Source: JBHJHK01 sp050330975 (GTDB taxonomy: Bacteria; Pseudomonadota; Gammaproteobacteria; Competibacterales; Competibacteraceae). Taken from it: 44,647 nucleotides of DNA. The stretch lies in the NCBI GenBank assembly GCA_050330975.1, contig JBHJHK010000025.1:1-44647 (forward strand), read 5' to 3'. Under the pieces are notes generated by a model that ran no database searches, was not told the DNA's origin, and worked only from the letters and a program-made list of their open reading frames with translations. Positions 24,714 to 33,332 of the stretch are shown here, one piece after another; within the stretch, counting starts at the first letter, position 1; every line of letters starts with the position of its first letter. A program made the translations under genes and the position numbers.

Positions 24714-25666
24714 GCGGCGATCTCCTGGGTCTTCTCGGGGGCGGTGATCTGGCGGAAGACTTCGTCGAGGCGGCCGGCCTCCACCCGCAGATCCACCTCC
24801 GGCCACTGGGCTTGGTGGATCGCCTGGGACACGGCGGCAAAGGCGTCTTGGCCGGCTTTTGGAAAGGCCACCAGGGTGTGGGCCCGGGGGTCGGCCTCAA
24901 CACTCGCCACGGCCTCCAGACCCCCTAGGGCCCGTTGGACGTCGTCGAGGTTGGCACTTTGGCCCAAAGCCAACCGCAAGGTGACCGCGCCGTTGTAGCG
25001 AGAGCGGGCCTCCAGGGCAGCTGGGGTATCGTCGGCGACGATGCGGCCGTGGGCGATGATGATGGCCCGGTCGCACACCGCCTGGACCTCTTCGAGGATG
25101 TGGGTGGAGATGACGATGATCTTGTCGGAGGCCATGTCCTCGATGAGGGTGCGCACTTCGTGTTTTTGGTTGGGGTCGAGGCCGTCGGTGGGCTCGTCGA
25201 GGATCAACACCGGGGGGTCGTGGAGGATGGCCTGGCCCTGGCCCAGCCGGCGGCGAAAGGCCTTGGACAGGGTATCGATGGTGCGTTGGAGCACGCTCTG
25301 GAGTTGCAACCGCTCCACCACATCGTGGATGCGCCGGCGACGGGTCTCCCCCGTGAGGCCCCGGGCATCACTGATGAACTGGAGGAACTGCAGGGTCGTC
25401 ATTTCGCCGTAGCTGGGGGCCCCCTCGGGGAGGTACCCCATGACCCGCTTGGCGGCTATGGGCTGGCGCTGGACGTCGAAGCCACATACCTCAGCGCGGC
25501 CCGAGGTGGGGGTGAGGAAGCCCACGATCATCTTCATGGTGGTGGACTTGCCGGCGCCGTTGGGCCCCAGGAAGCCCAGTACCTGACCGGGCTCCACGGT
25601 GAACGACAAGCCGTCCACCGCCGTCAAGCGGCCGTAGCGCTTGGTCAACTGGTCGATCTCGATCAT
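24710..25666 (-). CDS. ABC transporter ATP-binding protein (GldA-like)
   Basis: A 318-residue ABC ATPase. Walker A is GPNGAGKST (34-42), Walker B VLILDEPTDGLDP (from 153), with H-loop VISTHILEEV. The signature region reads LSKAFRRRLGQGQAI, the LSKG-type variant found in this ABC-2/Gld group instead of LSGGQ. About 90 residues after the core form the regulatory tail usual for the family. ATG 25666 was chosen over ATG 25672 because GGA lies 8-9 nt before it and the family begins MIEI..LTKRYG. First gene of a four-gene overlapping cassette (ATPase, permease, GldG-like, DUF4340), so all four are likely made together. Confidence 0.93.
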   Translation of the reverse strand: MIEIDQLTKRYGRLTAVDGLSFTVEPGQVLGFLGPNGAGKSTTMKMIVGFLTPTSGRAEVCGFDVQRQPIAAKRVMGYLPEGAPSYGEMTTLQFLQFISDARGLTGETRRRRIHDVVERLQLQSVLQRTIDTLSKAFRRRLGQGQAILHDPPVLILDEPTDGLDPNQKHEVRTLIEDMASDKIIVISTHILEEVQAVCDRAIIIAHGRIVADDTPAALEARSRYNGAVTLRLALGQSANLDDVQRALGGLEAVASVEADPRAHTLVAFPKAGQDAFAAVSQAIHQAQWPEVDLRVEAGRLDEVFRQITAPEKTQEIAA

Positions 25667-25698
25667 TAGCATCGATCCGTTTGTCGTGTCGTGGCAAA

Positions 25699-25707
25699 TT
25701 ATCCACA
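25699..25707 (+). promoter_or_regulatory. Perfect DnaA-box sequence upstream of the ABC cassette
   Basis: TTATCCACA, an exact match to the DnaA-box consensus, lies 33 bp upstream of the ABC ATPase start. A single box in a leader could be a DnaA-regulated site or chance. No cluster of boxes or AT-rich unwinding region is nearby, so it is not an origin. Confidence 0.3.
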
Positions 25708-25878
25708 GGAACTCTGGAGGCGCAGGGAAGCTGCGCCCTGCTGGCCCTATGGGGTTGGAGGGTACGGCTTTCAAGGGTGGGACAGGTGACGATTCCGTTA
25801 CCCATGGCGTGGAAATAGCCACCCCTCACGACCGCCTCGGCGTTCGCGGGGGGGGGCGTCAGGGCCTTGGGGGAGCGT

Positions 25879-26787
25879 TCAAGATCGCGGCGGTGGCCAA
25901 GCGAGGCGAGCGGCCCACCAGCGACCCAGGGCCCGGACCAGGCCCTCCTTGGTGAGGGCGACCCCCAGGGCCACCACCGCCACCCCCAGCCACTGGGGGA
26001 GTATCAAGCGCTCGCCGAGCAACCACCAGGCCCCCACCACGGTGATGGCCGGGCCAAATAGGGCGATGAGGCTGGCCTTGGTGGCGTCGCTGCGGCGGAT
26101 GCCTTCGGCGAGGAGGAAAAAAGGCAACACCGTACAGGCCACCGCCAACACCAGGGCCCAACCCAGCTGGGGGGCGTTTAAGGTCAGCTGTTCTGCCACC
26201 GCCACGGGGCCGGTGATCGCGGCGATGGCGACCCCGGCCACGGTGGTGGCCACGGCGGTAAAGCGAGACGACCCCATGCGGCGCAGGGTCCCCTGGCTCA
26301 CCAACAGATAGCCGGCATAGGTCAACGAGGAGCCAAAGGCCAAGGCCACCCCCCAGGCGGCATCCCCCTGCCAAGTGGCCCCCCGAGCAGGGTCCAATAC
26401 CAACCACAGGCCCGAGTAGGCCACAGCAAAGGCCACCAGGTGGCGGGGGGCCGGCCAGGCCCGGCGCCCCAGGGCATCGAGGACCACCACGAACAAAGGA
26501 AAGGTGAACAGCACCACCCGGGAGACGCTGGCGGAGATGTAACTCAGGGCGTGGAAGTCACACCAGGCCGCGGCGGCGAACAGCATCCCCGCGGTGATAC
26601 AACCCCGCCACTGGTGACCCGTCAGCGGCGTTTTGGGCCCCCGGTCGAGCCAGCGGAGCCCCCACCACAACAACGGCACGGCGATGGCAAACCGCAACAG
26701 CAACAGCCAGCTGGCGCTCAACCCCTCGGCGTAGGCCAGCTTGGCGACGATGCCCTTGAAGGACAGGGCGACGGTGGCCCCCGCCAC
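25879..26787 (-). CDS. EamA (DMT-superfamily) transporter
   Basis: About 302 residues with ten hydrophobic helices in two EamA repeats, e.g. GATVALSFKGIVAKLAYAEG at the start, MLFAAAAWCDFHALSYI, SVSRVVLFTFPLFVVVLDAL, GVALAFGSSLTYAGYLLVSQ, and GPAITVVGAWWLLGERLILP near the end. EamA proteins are inner-membrane exporters or importers of amino acids and other metabolites; the substrate cannot be predicted. There is no ATG near the expected start: GTG 26787 or TTG 26841 (overlapping the preceding gene by 26 bp) are the candidates, and I give the former without firm support. Last gene of the ppiB-ppiA-lpxH-cyclotransferase run. Confidence 0.8.
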   Translation of the reverse strand: MAGATVALSFKGIVAKLAYAEGLSASWLLLLRFAIAVPLLWWGLRWLDRGPKTPLTGHQWRGCITAGMLFAAAAWCDFHALSYISASVSRVVLFTFPLFVVVLDALGRRAWPAPRHLVAFAVAYSGLWLVLDPARGATWQGDAAWGVALAFGSSLTYAGYLLVSQGTLRRMGSSRFTAVATTVAGVAIAAITGPVAVAEQLTLNAPQLGWALVLAVACTVLPFFLLAEGIRRSDATKASLIALFGPAITVVGAWWLLGERLILPQWLGVAVVALGVALTKEGLVRALGRWWAARLAWPPPRS

Positions 26788-26815
26788 CAGGCCCAGGGCC
26801 AGGGAAGATGAGGGG

Positions 26816-27613
26816 TCAGGGGAGTTGGAGGACGTAGACAAAGGCGTAGAGCTTGCCGGTGAGAAATAGCCGCCGGGTGGCGGGGTCGAAGGCGATGCCG
26901 TTGAGGACATCCTCGCCGCCGTAGCGGTCCTCGGCCTTGAGGAGGGGGCGGAAGTCGTGGCGGGCGACGACCTTTCCCGTGGCGGGGTCGATGCGGACGA
27001 TGTCAAAGCTGCGATAGATATTGGCCCACACTTCGCCGTCGATGTATTCCAGTTCGTTGAGGGCGGCCACCGGGCGCTCGATATCGTCGGTGACAGTGAC
27101 GGTGCGGACCACGGCAAAGGTGGTGGGATCGCGGAAGTACAGCCTGGCGCTGCCATCGCTCATGACGAGGTGGCGGCCGTCGAAGGTCAACCCCCAGCCC
27201 TGGGTGGGGTAGCGAAAGGCGGTCTGGGGCTCAAAGCTCTCTCGGTCGTAGACGATGGCCACCCCCGCCCGCCAGGTGAGTTGGATCAACCGCTCCCCGA
27301 CCAGGACTAAGCCCTCGCCGAACAGTTGGCGCGGGAGATCCCGGCGCTGGAGGACCCGTCCGGTGGTCAGCTCCACCCGCCGCAAGCTGGAGCGGCCGTA
27401 GAGGCCGGTACTCTCGTACAGCTGACCGTCGTGGTAGAGCAATCCCTGGGTGTAGGCCTGGCGGTCGTGGGGGTGTTGGGCGATGAGGGGAAAATCCAGG
27501 TCCCCTTCAACCTCTGCCGCGCCAAAGGCCCACAGGGCCACCCCGACGGCCAGGATCGAAAACAGCCCTCCGGCGACGGCGAGTCGGACCGGGTGGCGAA
27601 GGATGGGCTTCAC
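26816..27613 (-). CDS. Glutaminyl-peptide cyclotransferase, plant/bacterial beta-propeller type
   Basis: A 265-residue protein with one N-terminal membrane or signal segment (LAVAGGLFSILAVGVALWAF). The rest matches glutamine cyclotransferases: PHDRQAYTQGLLYHDGQLYE, STGLYGRSSLRRVEL, LFGEGLVLVGERLIQLTW, YPTQGWGLTFDGRHLVMSDG, LNELEYIDGEVWANIY and DVLNGIAFDPATRRLFLTGK. These convert N-terminal Gln of peptides to pyroglutamate; the catalytic Glu is likely in the FGEG or YTQG/YE region. The GTG at 27613 (GGGAG upstream) overlaps the lpxH stop by 4 bp; the longer frame upstream runs through lpxH out of frame. Probably anchored in the periplasm. Substrates unknown. Confidence 0.88.
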   Translation of the reverse strand: MKPILRHPVRLAVAGGLFSILAVGVALWAFGAAEVEGDLDFPLIAQHPHDRQAYTQGLLYHDGQLYESTGLYGRSSLRRVELTTGRVLQRRDLPRQLFGEGLVLVGERLIQLTWRAGVAIVYDRESFEPQTAFRYPTQGWGLTFDGRHLVMSDGSARLYFRDPTTFAVVRTVTVTDDIERPVAALNELEYIDGEVWANIYRSFDIVRIDPATGKVVARHDFRPLLKAEDRYGGEDVLNGIAFDPATRRLFLTGKLYAFVYVLQLP

Positions 27614-28350
27614 CACAGGGGCTCCCCCTCGCGCCAGGGGCGCAAGCCGTTGTCGTCGGCGACCATGGCGTTGGCACCACCGTGCCAGTCGTCCACCACC
27701 CAGCGCTGGATGGAGCCTTGAGGGCCGGCGTGGATGTGGTGCCCCGGGCGGTGGGTGTGGCCGTGGATGACCTGGGCGACCCCATGGCGCACGGCGGCGG
27801 CCACCACGGCCTCGGGGACGGCATCGGTGAGGGCGGGGTCCTTGGCGACCATGGCTCGTTCGCTTTCGGCCCGCAGGTGGGCGGCCAGGGCCCGGCGCTC
27901 TGGGAGGGATTTGGCCAGGAAATGCTCTTGGAACTCCGGATCGCGCATCTGCAACCGCAGGGCCTGGTAGTGGGTGTCCCGGGTGCAGAGGGTATCGCCG
28001 TGGAGGACCAGGCAAGGGCCGGTGGGTAACTCCACCACCGCCTCGGCCCCCAGGTGGCTCAGGCCACAGCGGCGGGCGAAGGCTTCACCCACCAGGAAGT
28101 CCCGGTTGCCGGGGATGAAATAGCTAACGACCCCCGCCGCCCCCAGGCCCTGGAGGACCCCGGCCACCGCCTCCCCCGTCGGGCCACAGGCATCGTCCCC
28201 CAGCCAGAGGTCAAACACATCCCCCAACAAAAACAACGCCGCCCCTCGACCCGGCAGCTGTTGGGCGAAGGCCGCAAAGCGGTCGATGTCGCCGGTCCGC
28301 TCGTCGGCCAGGTGGAGGTCGGCGACAAAGACTACCGGAGAGGTCACCAC
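27610..28350 (-). CDS. lpxH: UDP-2,3-diacylglucosamine hydrolase LpxH
   Basis: A 246-residue calcineurin-like phosphoesterase of lipid A synthesis; it cleaves UDP-2,3-diacylglucosamine to lipid X and UMP at the inner face of the membrane. All metal-site motifs are present: VADLHL (D11, H13), LLGDVFDLW, GNRDFLVG, LVLHGDTLCT and VIHGHTHRP. The length and the RDFL/CTRDTHYQ segments are specific to LpxH. The start is one of two adjacent GTG codons at 28350/28347. It lies 16 bp after ppiA, as in many gammaproteobacteria. Presence implies a lipid A outer membrane. Confidence 0.95.
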   Translation of the reverse strand: MVTSPVVFVADLHLADERTGDIDRFAAFAQQLPGRGAALFLLGDVFDLWLGDDACGPTGEAVAGVLQGLGAAGVVSYFIPGNRDFLVGEAFARRCGLSHLGAEAVVELPTGPCLVLHGDTLCTRDTHYQALRLQMRDPEFQEHFLAKSLPERRALAAHLRAESERAMVAKDPALTDAVPEAVVAAAVRHGVAQVIHGHTHRPGHHIHAGPQGSIQRWVVDDWHGGANAMVADDNGLRPWREGEPLW

Positions 28351-28366
28351 CCTTGAGAATCCGGGG

Positions 28367-28939
28367 CTATTCCGCCGCCGAGTCGAGAACCGTCACCTTT
28401 TCGATGACCACCGGCTCCACGGGGACATCGCCGTAGGGACCCCGGCGCCCGGTGGCCACCTGGCGAATGGCATCCACCACCTCCATGCCATCCACCACTT
28501 CGCCAAACACCGCGTAGCCCCAGCCCCGGTCCGTGGGGGCGGTGTGGTTGAGCATCCGGTTATTTGTGACATTGATGAAAAACTGGGCCGTGGCCGAGTG
28601 GGGGTCCGAGGTCCTGGCCATGGCGATGGTGCCCCGGTCGTTGGCGAGGCCGTTGTCGGCCTCGTTGGCGATGGGGGCTTTGGTGGGCTTGCGCGCCATC
28701 TCGGGGGTAAAGCCTCCACCCTGGATCATAAAGTTCTCGATGACCCGATGGAAAATCGTCCCGTCGTATAAGCCATCCCTGGCGTACTGGAGGAAGTATT
28801 CCACCGTTTTGGGGGCCTTTTCCTCGTCGAGGGCCAGGACAATGGTGCCCTTGTTGGTTTCCATCTGGACCTTGACCTCGGCCAGGGCGGGGACGGCGGC
28901 GAGGCCTAGGGTGAGGGCGGCGAGCAGCGAACGATACAC
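28367..28939 (-). CDS. ppiA: Periplasmic peptidyl-prolyl cis-trans isomerase (cyclophilin) PpiA-like
   Basis: A 190-residue cyclophilin with a signal peptide (SLLAALTLGLAAVPALAE), so a periplasmic proline isomerase. The fold is complete: VQMETNKGTIVLALDEEKAP, FHRVIENFMIQGGGF (active-site Arg and the FMIQGG motif), IAMARTSDPHSATAQFFINV and GYAVFGEVVDGMEVV. The start is GTG 28939 with GAGGAA upstream. It is very similar to the next gene upstream (ppiB), differing mainly by the leader, which points to a local duplication. 55 bp after ppiB and 16 bp before lpxH. Confidence 0.92.
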   Translation of the reverse strand: MYRSLLAALTLGLAAVPALAEVKVQMETNKGTIVLALDEEKAPKTVEYFLQYARDGLYDGTIFHRVIENFMIQGGGFTPEMARKPTKAPIANEADNGLANDRGTIAMARTSDPHSATAQFFINVTNNRMLNHTAPTDRGWGYAVFGEVVDGMEVVDAIRQVATGRRGPYGDVPVEPVVIEKVTVLDSAAE

Positions 28940-28994
28940 GGGGTGGTTTCCTCAAAAAGCGTCGAACTAGGGGGCGAAGGGGGCTTGGGACGGT

Positions 28995-29495
28995 CTAGTC
29001 GATGACTGTGACTTTGTTGATGAGCACGGCCTCTTTGGGCACATCGTCGTGGGGGCCCTGGCGCCCGGTGTCCACACGGCGGATGGTATCCACCACGTCC
29101 ATGCCATCCACCACTTTGCCAAACACCGCATAGCCCCAACCCTGACCCGAGGGCGCCGTGTGGTTGAGGAAATTGTTGTCGACGGTGTTGATAAAAAACT
29201 GAGCCGTGGCCGAATGGGGGTCCGAGGTCCTGGCCATGGCGATGGCGCCCCGCTCGTTCAAAAGACCGTTGGTGGCCTCGTTATCGATGGGGTCTTTGGT
29301 GGGTTTTTGCCGCATATCCGGGGTCATGCCCCCTCCCTGGATCATAAAGTTCTCGATGACCCGGTGGAAAATCGTCCCGTCGTAAAAGCCATCCCTGACG
29401 TACTGGAGAAAGTTATCCACGGTCTTGGGGGCTTTCTCTTCGTCGAGGGCCACGTCGATGGTGCCCTGGCTTGTCTCTATTCTCACTGTGGTCAT
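28995..29495 (-). CDS. ppiB: Cytoplasmic peptidyl-prolyl cis-trans isomerase PpiB
   Basis: A 166-residue cyclophilin without a signal peptide. It opens MTTVRIETSQGTIDVALDEE and carries FHRVIENFMIQGGGM, MARTSDPHSATAQFFIN and GYAVFGKVVDGMDVV. ATG 29495 is set by a good ribosome binding site (AGGGGA) and by the family start; the longer frame upstream adds unrelated residues. First gene of the ppiB-ppiA-lpxH unit, divergent from cysS across 176 bp. This ppiB/lpxH/cysS grouping is widely conserved in gammaproteobacteria. Confidence 0.94.
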   Translation of the reverse strand: MTTVRIETSQGTIDVALDEEKAPKTVDNFLQYVRDGFYDGTIFHRVIENFMIQGGGMTPDMRQKPTKDPIDNEATNGLLNERGAIAMARTSDPHSATAQFFINTVDNNFLNHTAPSGQGWGYAVFGKVVDGMDVVDTIRRVDTGRQGPHDDVPKEAVLINKVTVID

Positions 29496-29671
29496 GGTGT
29501 CCCCTGGCGAAGGTTGTTGGGTGGCGATGGGATGGGTTAGACGGGATGAGCTAGGTGTCGGGATCATACCGCCAACGGTGCCCCAGACCAACCGCTCCCC
29601 AACTTCTCAAGGGCCCTGGGTCGGGTTAGCATAGAGCGTTCCACATTAGCTTCCCTGCGATTCCCACCGTC

Positions 29672-31054
29672 ATGCTGCGCATCTACAACAGTTACACCCG
29701 TCGTCAAGAGCCCTTTGAGCCCATCGAACCCGGTCGGGTGGGGATGTACGTCTGTGGCATGACGGTCTACGACTACTGTCATTTGGGCCACGCCCGGGTG
29801 ATGGTGGTGTTCGACGTGGTGGCCCGCTATTTGCGCCATTTGGGCTTCGACGTCACCTATGTGCGCAACATCACCGACATCGACGACAAGATCATCAAGC
29901 GGGCCCGGGAGAACGGCGAACCCGAGGCCGACCTCACCGGACGCTTTATCCAGGCCATGCACGAAGACGCCGCCGCCTTGGGGGTCTTGCCCCCCGACGT
30001 GGAACCCCGGGCCACGGCGAGTTTGGACCCCATGATCGCCATGATCCAGACCCTGGTGGCCAGCGACCACGCCTACCCCGCCGCCAACGGCGACGTCTAC
30101 TACCGGGTGGCGCGGTTTCCCGCCTATGGGCGCTTGGCCAACAAAAACCTCGACGACCTGCGGGCCGGTGCCCGGGTGGAGGTGGACGAGGCCAAGGAAG
30201 ACCCCTTGGATTTTGTGCTGTGGAAGGCCGCCAAACCCGACGAACCCGCCTGGTCCTCCCCCTGGGGCCCCGGCCGGCCGGGCTGGCACATCGAATGCTC
30301 GGCCATGGCCTGCCGGCACCTGGGCCAACACTTCGACATCCACGGCGGGGGCTTGGACCTCAAGTTTCCCCACCACGAAAACGAAATCGCCCAGTCCGAG
30401 GCCGCCAACGGGACCAAATTTGTCAACTACTGGCTCCACAACGGCTTTGTCCGGATCGACAACGAGAAGATGTCCAAGTCCCTGGGCAATTTTTTCACCG
30501 TGCGGGAGGTGCTGAAACACTACCCCGGAGAGGTCGTCCGCGGCTTTATCCTGGGGAGCCACTACGGCAGCCCCTTGGACTACACCGACGCTAGCCTCGA
30601 AACCGCCAAGGCCGCCTTGACCCGGTTGTACACCGCCCTGCGGGGTCTGCCAAGGGGAGAACCCGGCCCAGTCACCGCGGACTACAGCAACCGGTTCCAG
30701 GAGGCCATGGACGATGACTTCAACACCCCCAAGGCCTTGGCGGTGTTGTTCGATCTGGCCCGGGAGATCAACCAGTGCCGGGAAAACGATCCTTCCCAGG
30801 CGGCGGCGTTGGGTGGGGAATTGCGGCGGCTGGGGGGAATATTGGGCCTGCTCCAGCAAGACCCCGACGCCTTCTTCCAAGGGGGTGACGCCGACACCCT
30901 AGACGCCGCGGCCATCGAAGCCCAGATTGAAGCCCGCAAGGCGGCCCGCCGGGCCAAGAACTTCGCCGAGGCCGACCGCATCCGCGATGACCTAGCCGCC
31001 CAGGGGGTGATCCTGGAAGACGGCTCCGGGGGTACCACCTGGCGCCGGGAGTGA
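29672..31054 (+). CDS. cysS: Cysteinyl-tRNA synthetase
   Basis: A 460-residue class I aminoacyl-tRNA synthetase that charges tRNA-Cys. The Zn/Cys site residue C28 is in GMYVCGMTVYD, the HIGH-type motif is HLGH (37-40), and the KMSKS loop is at 266-270. GWHIECSAMA and DIHGGGLDLKFPHHENEIAQ supply the remaining Zn ligands and active-site residues. The C-terminal anticodon-binding part ends ARRAKNFAEADRIRDDLAAQ, then GVILEDG..GTTWRRE. Full length compared with E. coli (461). Divergent from ppiB; two tRNA genes follow it. Confidence 0.98.
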   Translation: MLRIYNSYTRRQEPFEPIEPGRVGMYVCGMTVYDYCHLGHARVMVVFDVVARYLRHLGFDVTYVRNITDIDDKIIKRARENGEPEADLTGRFIQAMHEDAAALGVLPPDVEPRATASLDPMIAMIQTLVASDHAYPAANGDVYYRVARFPAYGRLANKNLDDLRAGARVEVDEAKEDPLDFVLWKAAKPDEPAWSSPWGPGRPGWHIECSAMACRHLGQHFDIHGGGLDLKFPHHENEIAQSEAANGTKFVNYWLHNGFVRIDNEKMSKSLGNFFTVREVLKHYPGEVVRGFILGSHYGSPLDYTDASLETAKAALTRLYTALRGLPRGEPGPVTADYSNRFQEAMDDDFNTPKALAVLFDLAREINQCRENDPSQAAALGGELRRLGGILGLLQQDPDAFFQGGDADTLDAAAIEAQIEARKAARRAKNFAEADRIRDDLAAQGVILEDGSGGTTWRRE

Positions 31055-31076
31055 GGTCCTGGCTCCCCATGGGTAT

Positions 31077-31105
31077 TTGACGCCCCAGGGGCGACACATT
31101 ATATT
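31077..31105 (+). promoter_or_regulatory. Sigma-70 promoter for tRNA-Pro
   Basis: A -35 box TTGACG (31077-31082) and a -10 box TATATT (31100-31105) are spaced by 17 bp. The expected transcription start is about 7 bp before the mature tRNA-Pro end. The spacer contains a small GC palindrome (CGCCCC/GGGGCG). Confidence 0.75.
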
Positions 31106-31119
31106 ATTGTGCTCAATGT

Positions 31120-31196
31120 CGGGGTATAGCGCAGCCTGGTAGCGCATCTGCTTTGGGAGCAGAGGGTCGGGGGTTCGAATCCCTCTACCCCGACCA
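31120..31196 (+). tRNA. tRNA-Pro (anticodon TGG)
   Basis: A 77-nt cloverleaf with encoded CCA. The acceptor CGGGGTA pairs with TACCCCG, the anticodon stem TCTGC/GCAGA holds loop TTTGGGA (anticodon TGG), and the T arm is GGGGG TTCGAAT CCCTC. It begins with C1 pairing G72, as in bacterial tRNA-Pro. Confidence 0.96.
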
Positions 31197-31239
31197 TTTT
31201 TACCACTGAATTCCCATCGCCCTCCAAACCCCACCCCAG

Positions 31240-31316
<77 letters not shown>

Positions 31317-31350
31317 TCTCGTGCTTCAGGTTCCCAAAGGTCGTCTGCTT

Positions 31351-32223
31351 CTATCGGCGCGCGATCAATCGTATCGTTTCGCATTTCAGAATTTCACACA
31401 GGTCTTCAGCGGCTCTCGAGGGGTTTTGCGCCCGCAGTAGCCGCAATTCCGCCCGTGGAAGCTCGGGGAGCCCGTCTCCTTGACCAAAAGACGTGATGTC
31501 CTTTGGAAGGCCGTACTCTGTGCGCACGCCAATCCCAAGTCTCGAGCGCAAGGCCGCCCAAACGTAGTGCAGGCTTGGGGTCGTAACAGCCGCTCGCCAG
31601 CGGCTTGCCGATCGATCGAAAGCCGAGAGGGCAGCTTTTCGAAACAGGCACGGATGGTCGAATAGCACCAGCGGCACCTCGTCGGACCCATGCCAACCCC
31701 GGTAGCTGGTGTGGGCGAGCCACCGCATGGGGGTGGTGAGCAATAGCTCGCCCTCGTCTCTTGCCCCTTCGTCGAAGAATGTGACGGCCCCGTCCAGCCG
31801 CCCCGCCTCTATTTCGCTGCTGTGTTTGTGGTTATCACCCGCCCTGACGTCAACGCGAACCCGAGGATGTCGCTCGGAGAACGCCGCCAGAGTGGCGGGG
31901 ACGACCTCTTCGCAGAAATCTTGCGGCAGGCCCAGGCGGACGACCGATGCGCTCGAGGCAACGCCAAGGGCAATCGCCGCCTCATCGTTGAGGGCGACGA
32001 TCCTGCGGGCATAGGCAAGCAGGGCCTCGCCAGCCTCAGTCGGCACGAGACCTCTGCCCCTTCTCACAAAGAGTTGAGCGTCAGCCTGCTGCTCCAGTTT
32101 CTTGAGCTGCATGCTGATCGCCGATTGCGATCGGCCCAATTCGACGGCGGCGCGGCTGAAGCTGCCGAGGTCGGCCCCGACAACGGCGGCGCGCAGAGCA
32201 TCGATATCAAATGTGGCTGACAT
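31351..32223 (-). CDS. LysR-family transcriptional regulator
   Basis: A 290-residue LysR regulator. Residues 1-65 form the winged helix-turn-helix: IDALRAAVVGADLGSFSRAA, VELGRSQSAISMQLKKLEQQ and LFVRRGRGLVPTEAGEALL. The effector domain follows (VVRLGLPQDFCEEVVPATLA, LDGAVTFFDEG). ATG 32223 begins the family domain; the longer frame from 32352 overlaps the start of the divergent transporter. It faces away from the MFS gene across a 143-bp spacer, the classic LysR-target arrangement, so it probably controls that transporter. The stop lies 34 bp from the tRNA-Arg end. Base composition drops towards the transporter side, suggesting acquired DNA. Confidence 0.9.
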   Translation of the reverse strand: MSATFDIDALRAAVVGADLGSFSRAAVELGRSQSAISMQLKKLEQQADAQLFVRRGRGLVPTEAGEALLAYARRIVALNDEAAIALGVASSASVVRLGLPQDFCEEVVPATLAAFSERHPRVRVDVRAGDNHKHSSEIEAGRLDGAVTFFDEGARDEGELLLTTPMRWLAHTSYRGWHGSDEVPLVLFDHPCLFRKAALSAFDRSASRWRAAVTTPSLHYVWAALRSRLGIGVRTEYGLPKDITSFGQGDGLPELPRAELRLLRAQNPSRAAEDLCEILKCETIRLIARR

Positions 32224-32366
32224 ATCAGATCTACTGAATTGGCTCTTTCGATAAATTCGTTTTTCGAAATCATAATGCGTTGCTACAGTGGGGGTCAAGA
32301 TAGAGATCGGCGACCCTCCCCTTCCTTCGTGATGGCTGCCGACGAAGGCCACGGGAGACCATATCT

Positions 32367-33332
32367 ATGGCTAAACTCGCCACAAGCGACTCACCTGAAG
32401 GACGGTCTATGGCCATCATTGTCTTCGCTGGTGGACTGATTTTGGCCATTTCATTTGGAGTTCGATCAGTATTTGGGGGCTTTGTAGATCCCCTATCCAA
32501 TGACCTGTTTGGCGGTAGCGTTGAAGTATTTTCCCTTTCGATTGCAATCCAAAACTTAGTCTGGGGGCTCGCACAGCCTGTCTTTGGAATATTCGCTGAC
32601 CGGTTTGGCGACCGCCGTGCGCTTTGGCTTGGGTTCGGTTGCTATGCGGCTGGCATGCTGCTCTGCACTGCAGCCATGTCGCCGGTAGCGCTCCATTTCG
32701 GTGCGGGTGTTTTGGTGGGGATGGGAATCTCCGGTACGGCATTCGGCGTCGTACTCGCTGTCATTGGAAGGGCAACCCCCGTTGAACAGCGCGGATACTA
32801 TCTCGGGTTGGCATCGGCCATAGGCTCCGTTGGACAAGTCATTCTTCCACTCCTAGCGTCGTGGCTTATGGAGTGGTTCACCTGGCGGGTCGCCCTGGCT
32901 ACCATTGCAGCGATGTTGGCACCCATGGCTCTTTGTATACCCCTCTTGCGCGTAAAACGTGTGCCCCTGGCGCAGACAAAAGCCGCAGCGAGCAGCTGCA
33001 CCAGATCGGATCGCCTGGAGCAAACCATCAAAAATGCATTTCGACAGCCGAGTTATGGTTTATTGTGTGTAGGATTTTCAGTGTGTGGCTTTCATCTCGA
33101 ATTTATCACCGCCCACTTGCCCACATATATTCAATATTTTTGTTCGAGCAACAGCCTGTCCCCAGAAGAGCTGCGGGCATTGGGACTTAGAGCCCTCTCA
33201 GTCGTAGGCTTAGCCAACATAGTTGGAACGCTCCTCGCTTCTAAGCTTGGTACCATGGTACATCACATCGATTTGAGCTCGGGTTGGCATGTGCAGCTCG
33301 ACGACTGGCACCCGGGGTACGGCCAGGACTAA
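32367..33332 (+). pseudogene. MFS transporter, truncated after about eight helices
   Basis: A 321-residue frame with the N-terminal two thirds of a major facilitator. Helices 1-8 are visible, with the loop 2-3 motif GIFADRFGDRRALW and TM5 GLASAIGSVGQVILPLLASW. After SVVGLANIVGTLLASKLG (TM8) the expected TM9-12 are missing: the reading becomes polar (SGWHVQLDDWHPGYG) and stops. In another frame just downstream, LTHLIWLSVP (about 33329-33360) looks like a scrap of a later helix, so a deletion plus frameshift is likely. A ribosome binding site (GGGAG) precedes ATG 32367. GC content is lower than in neighbouring genes. Divergent from the LysR gene. Helix loss should make it non-functional. Confidence 0.72.
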
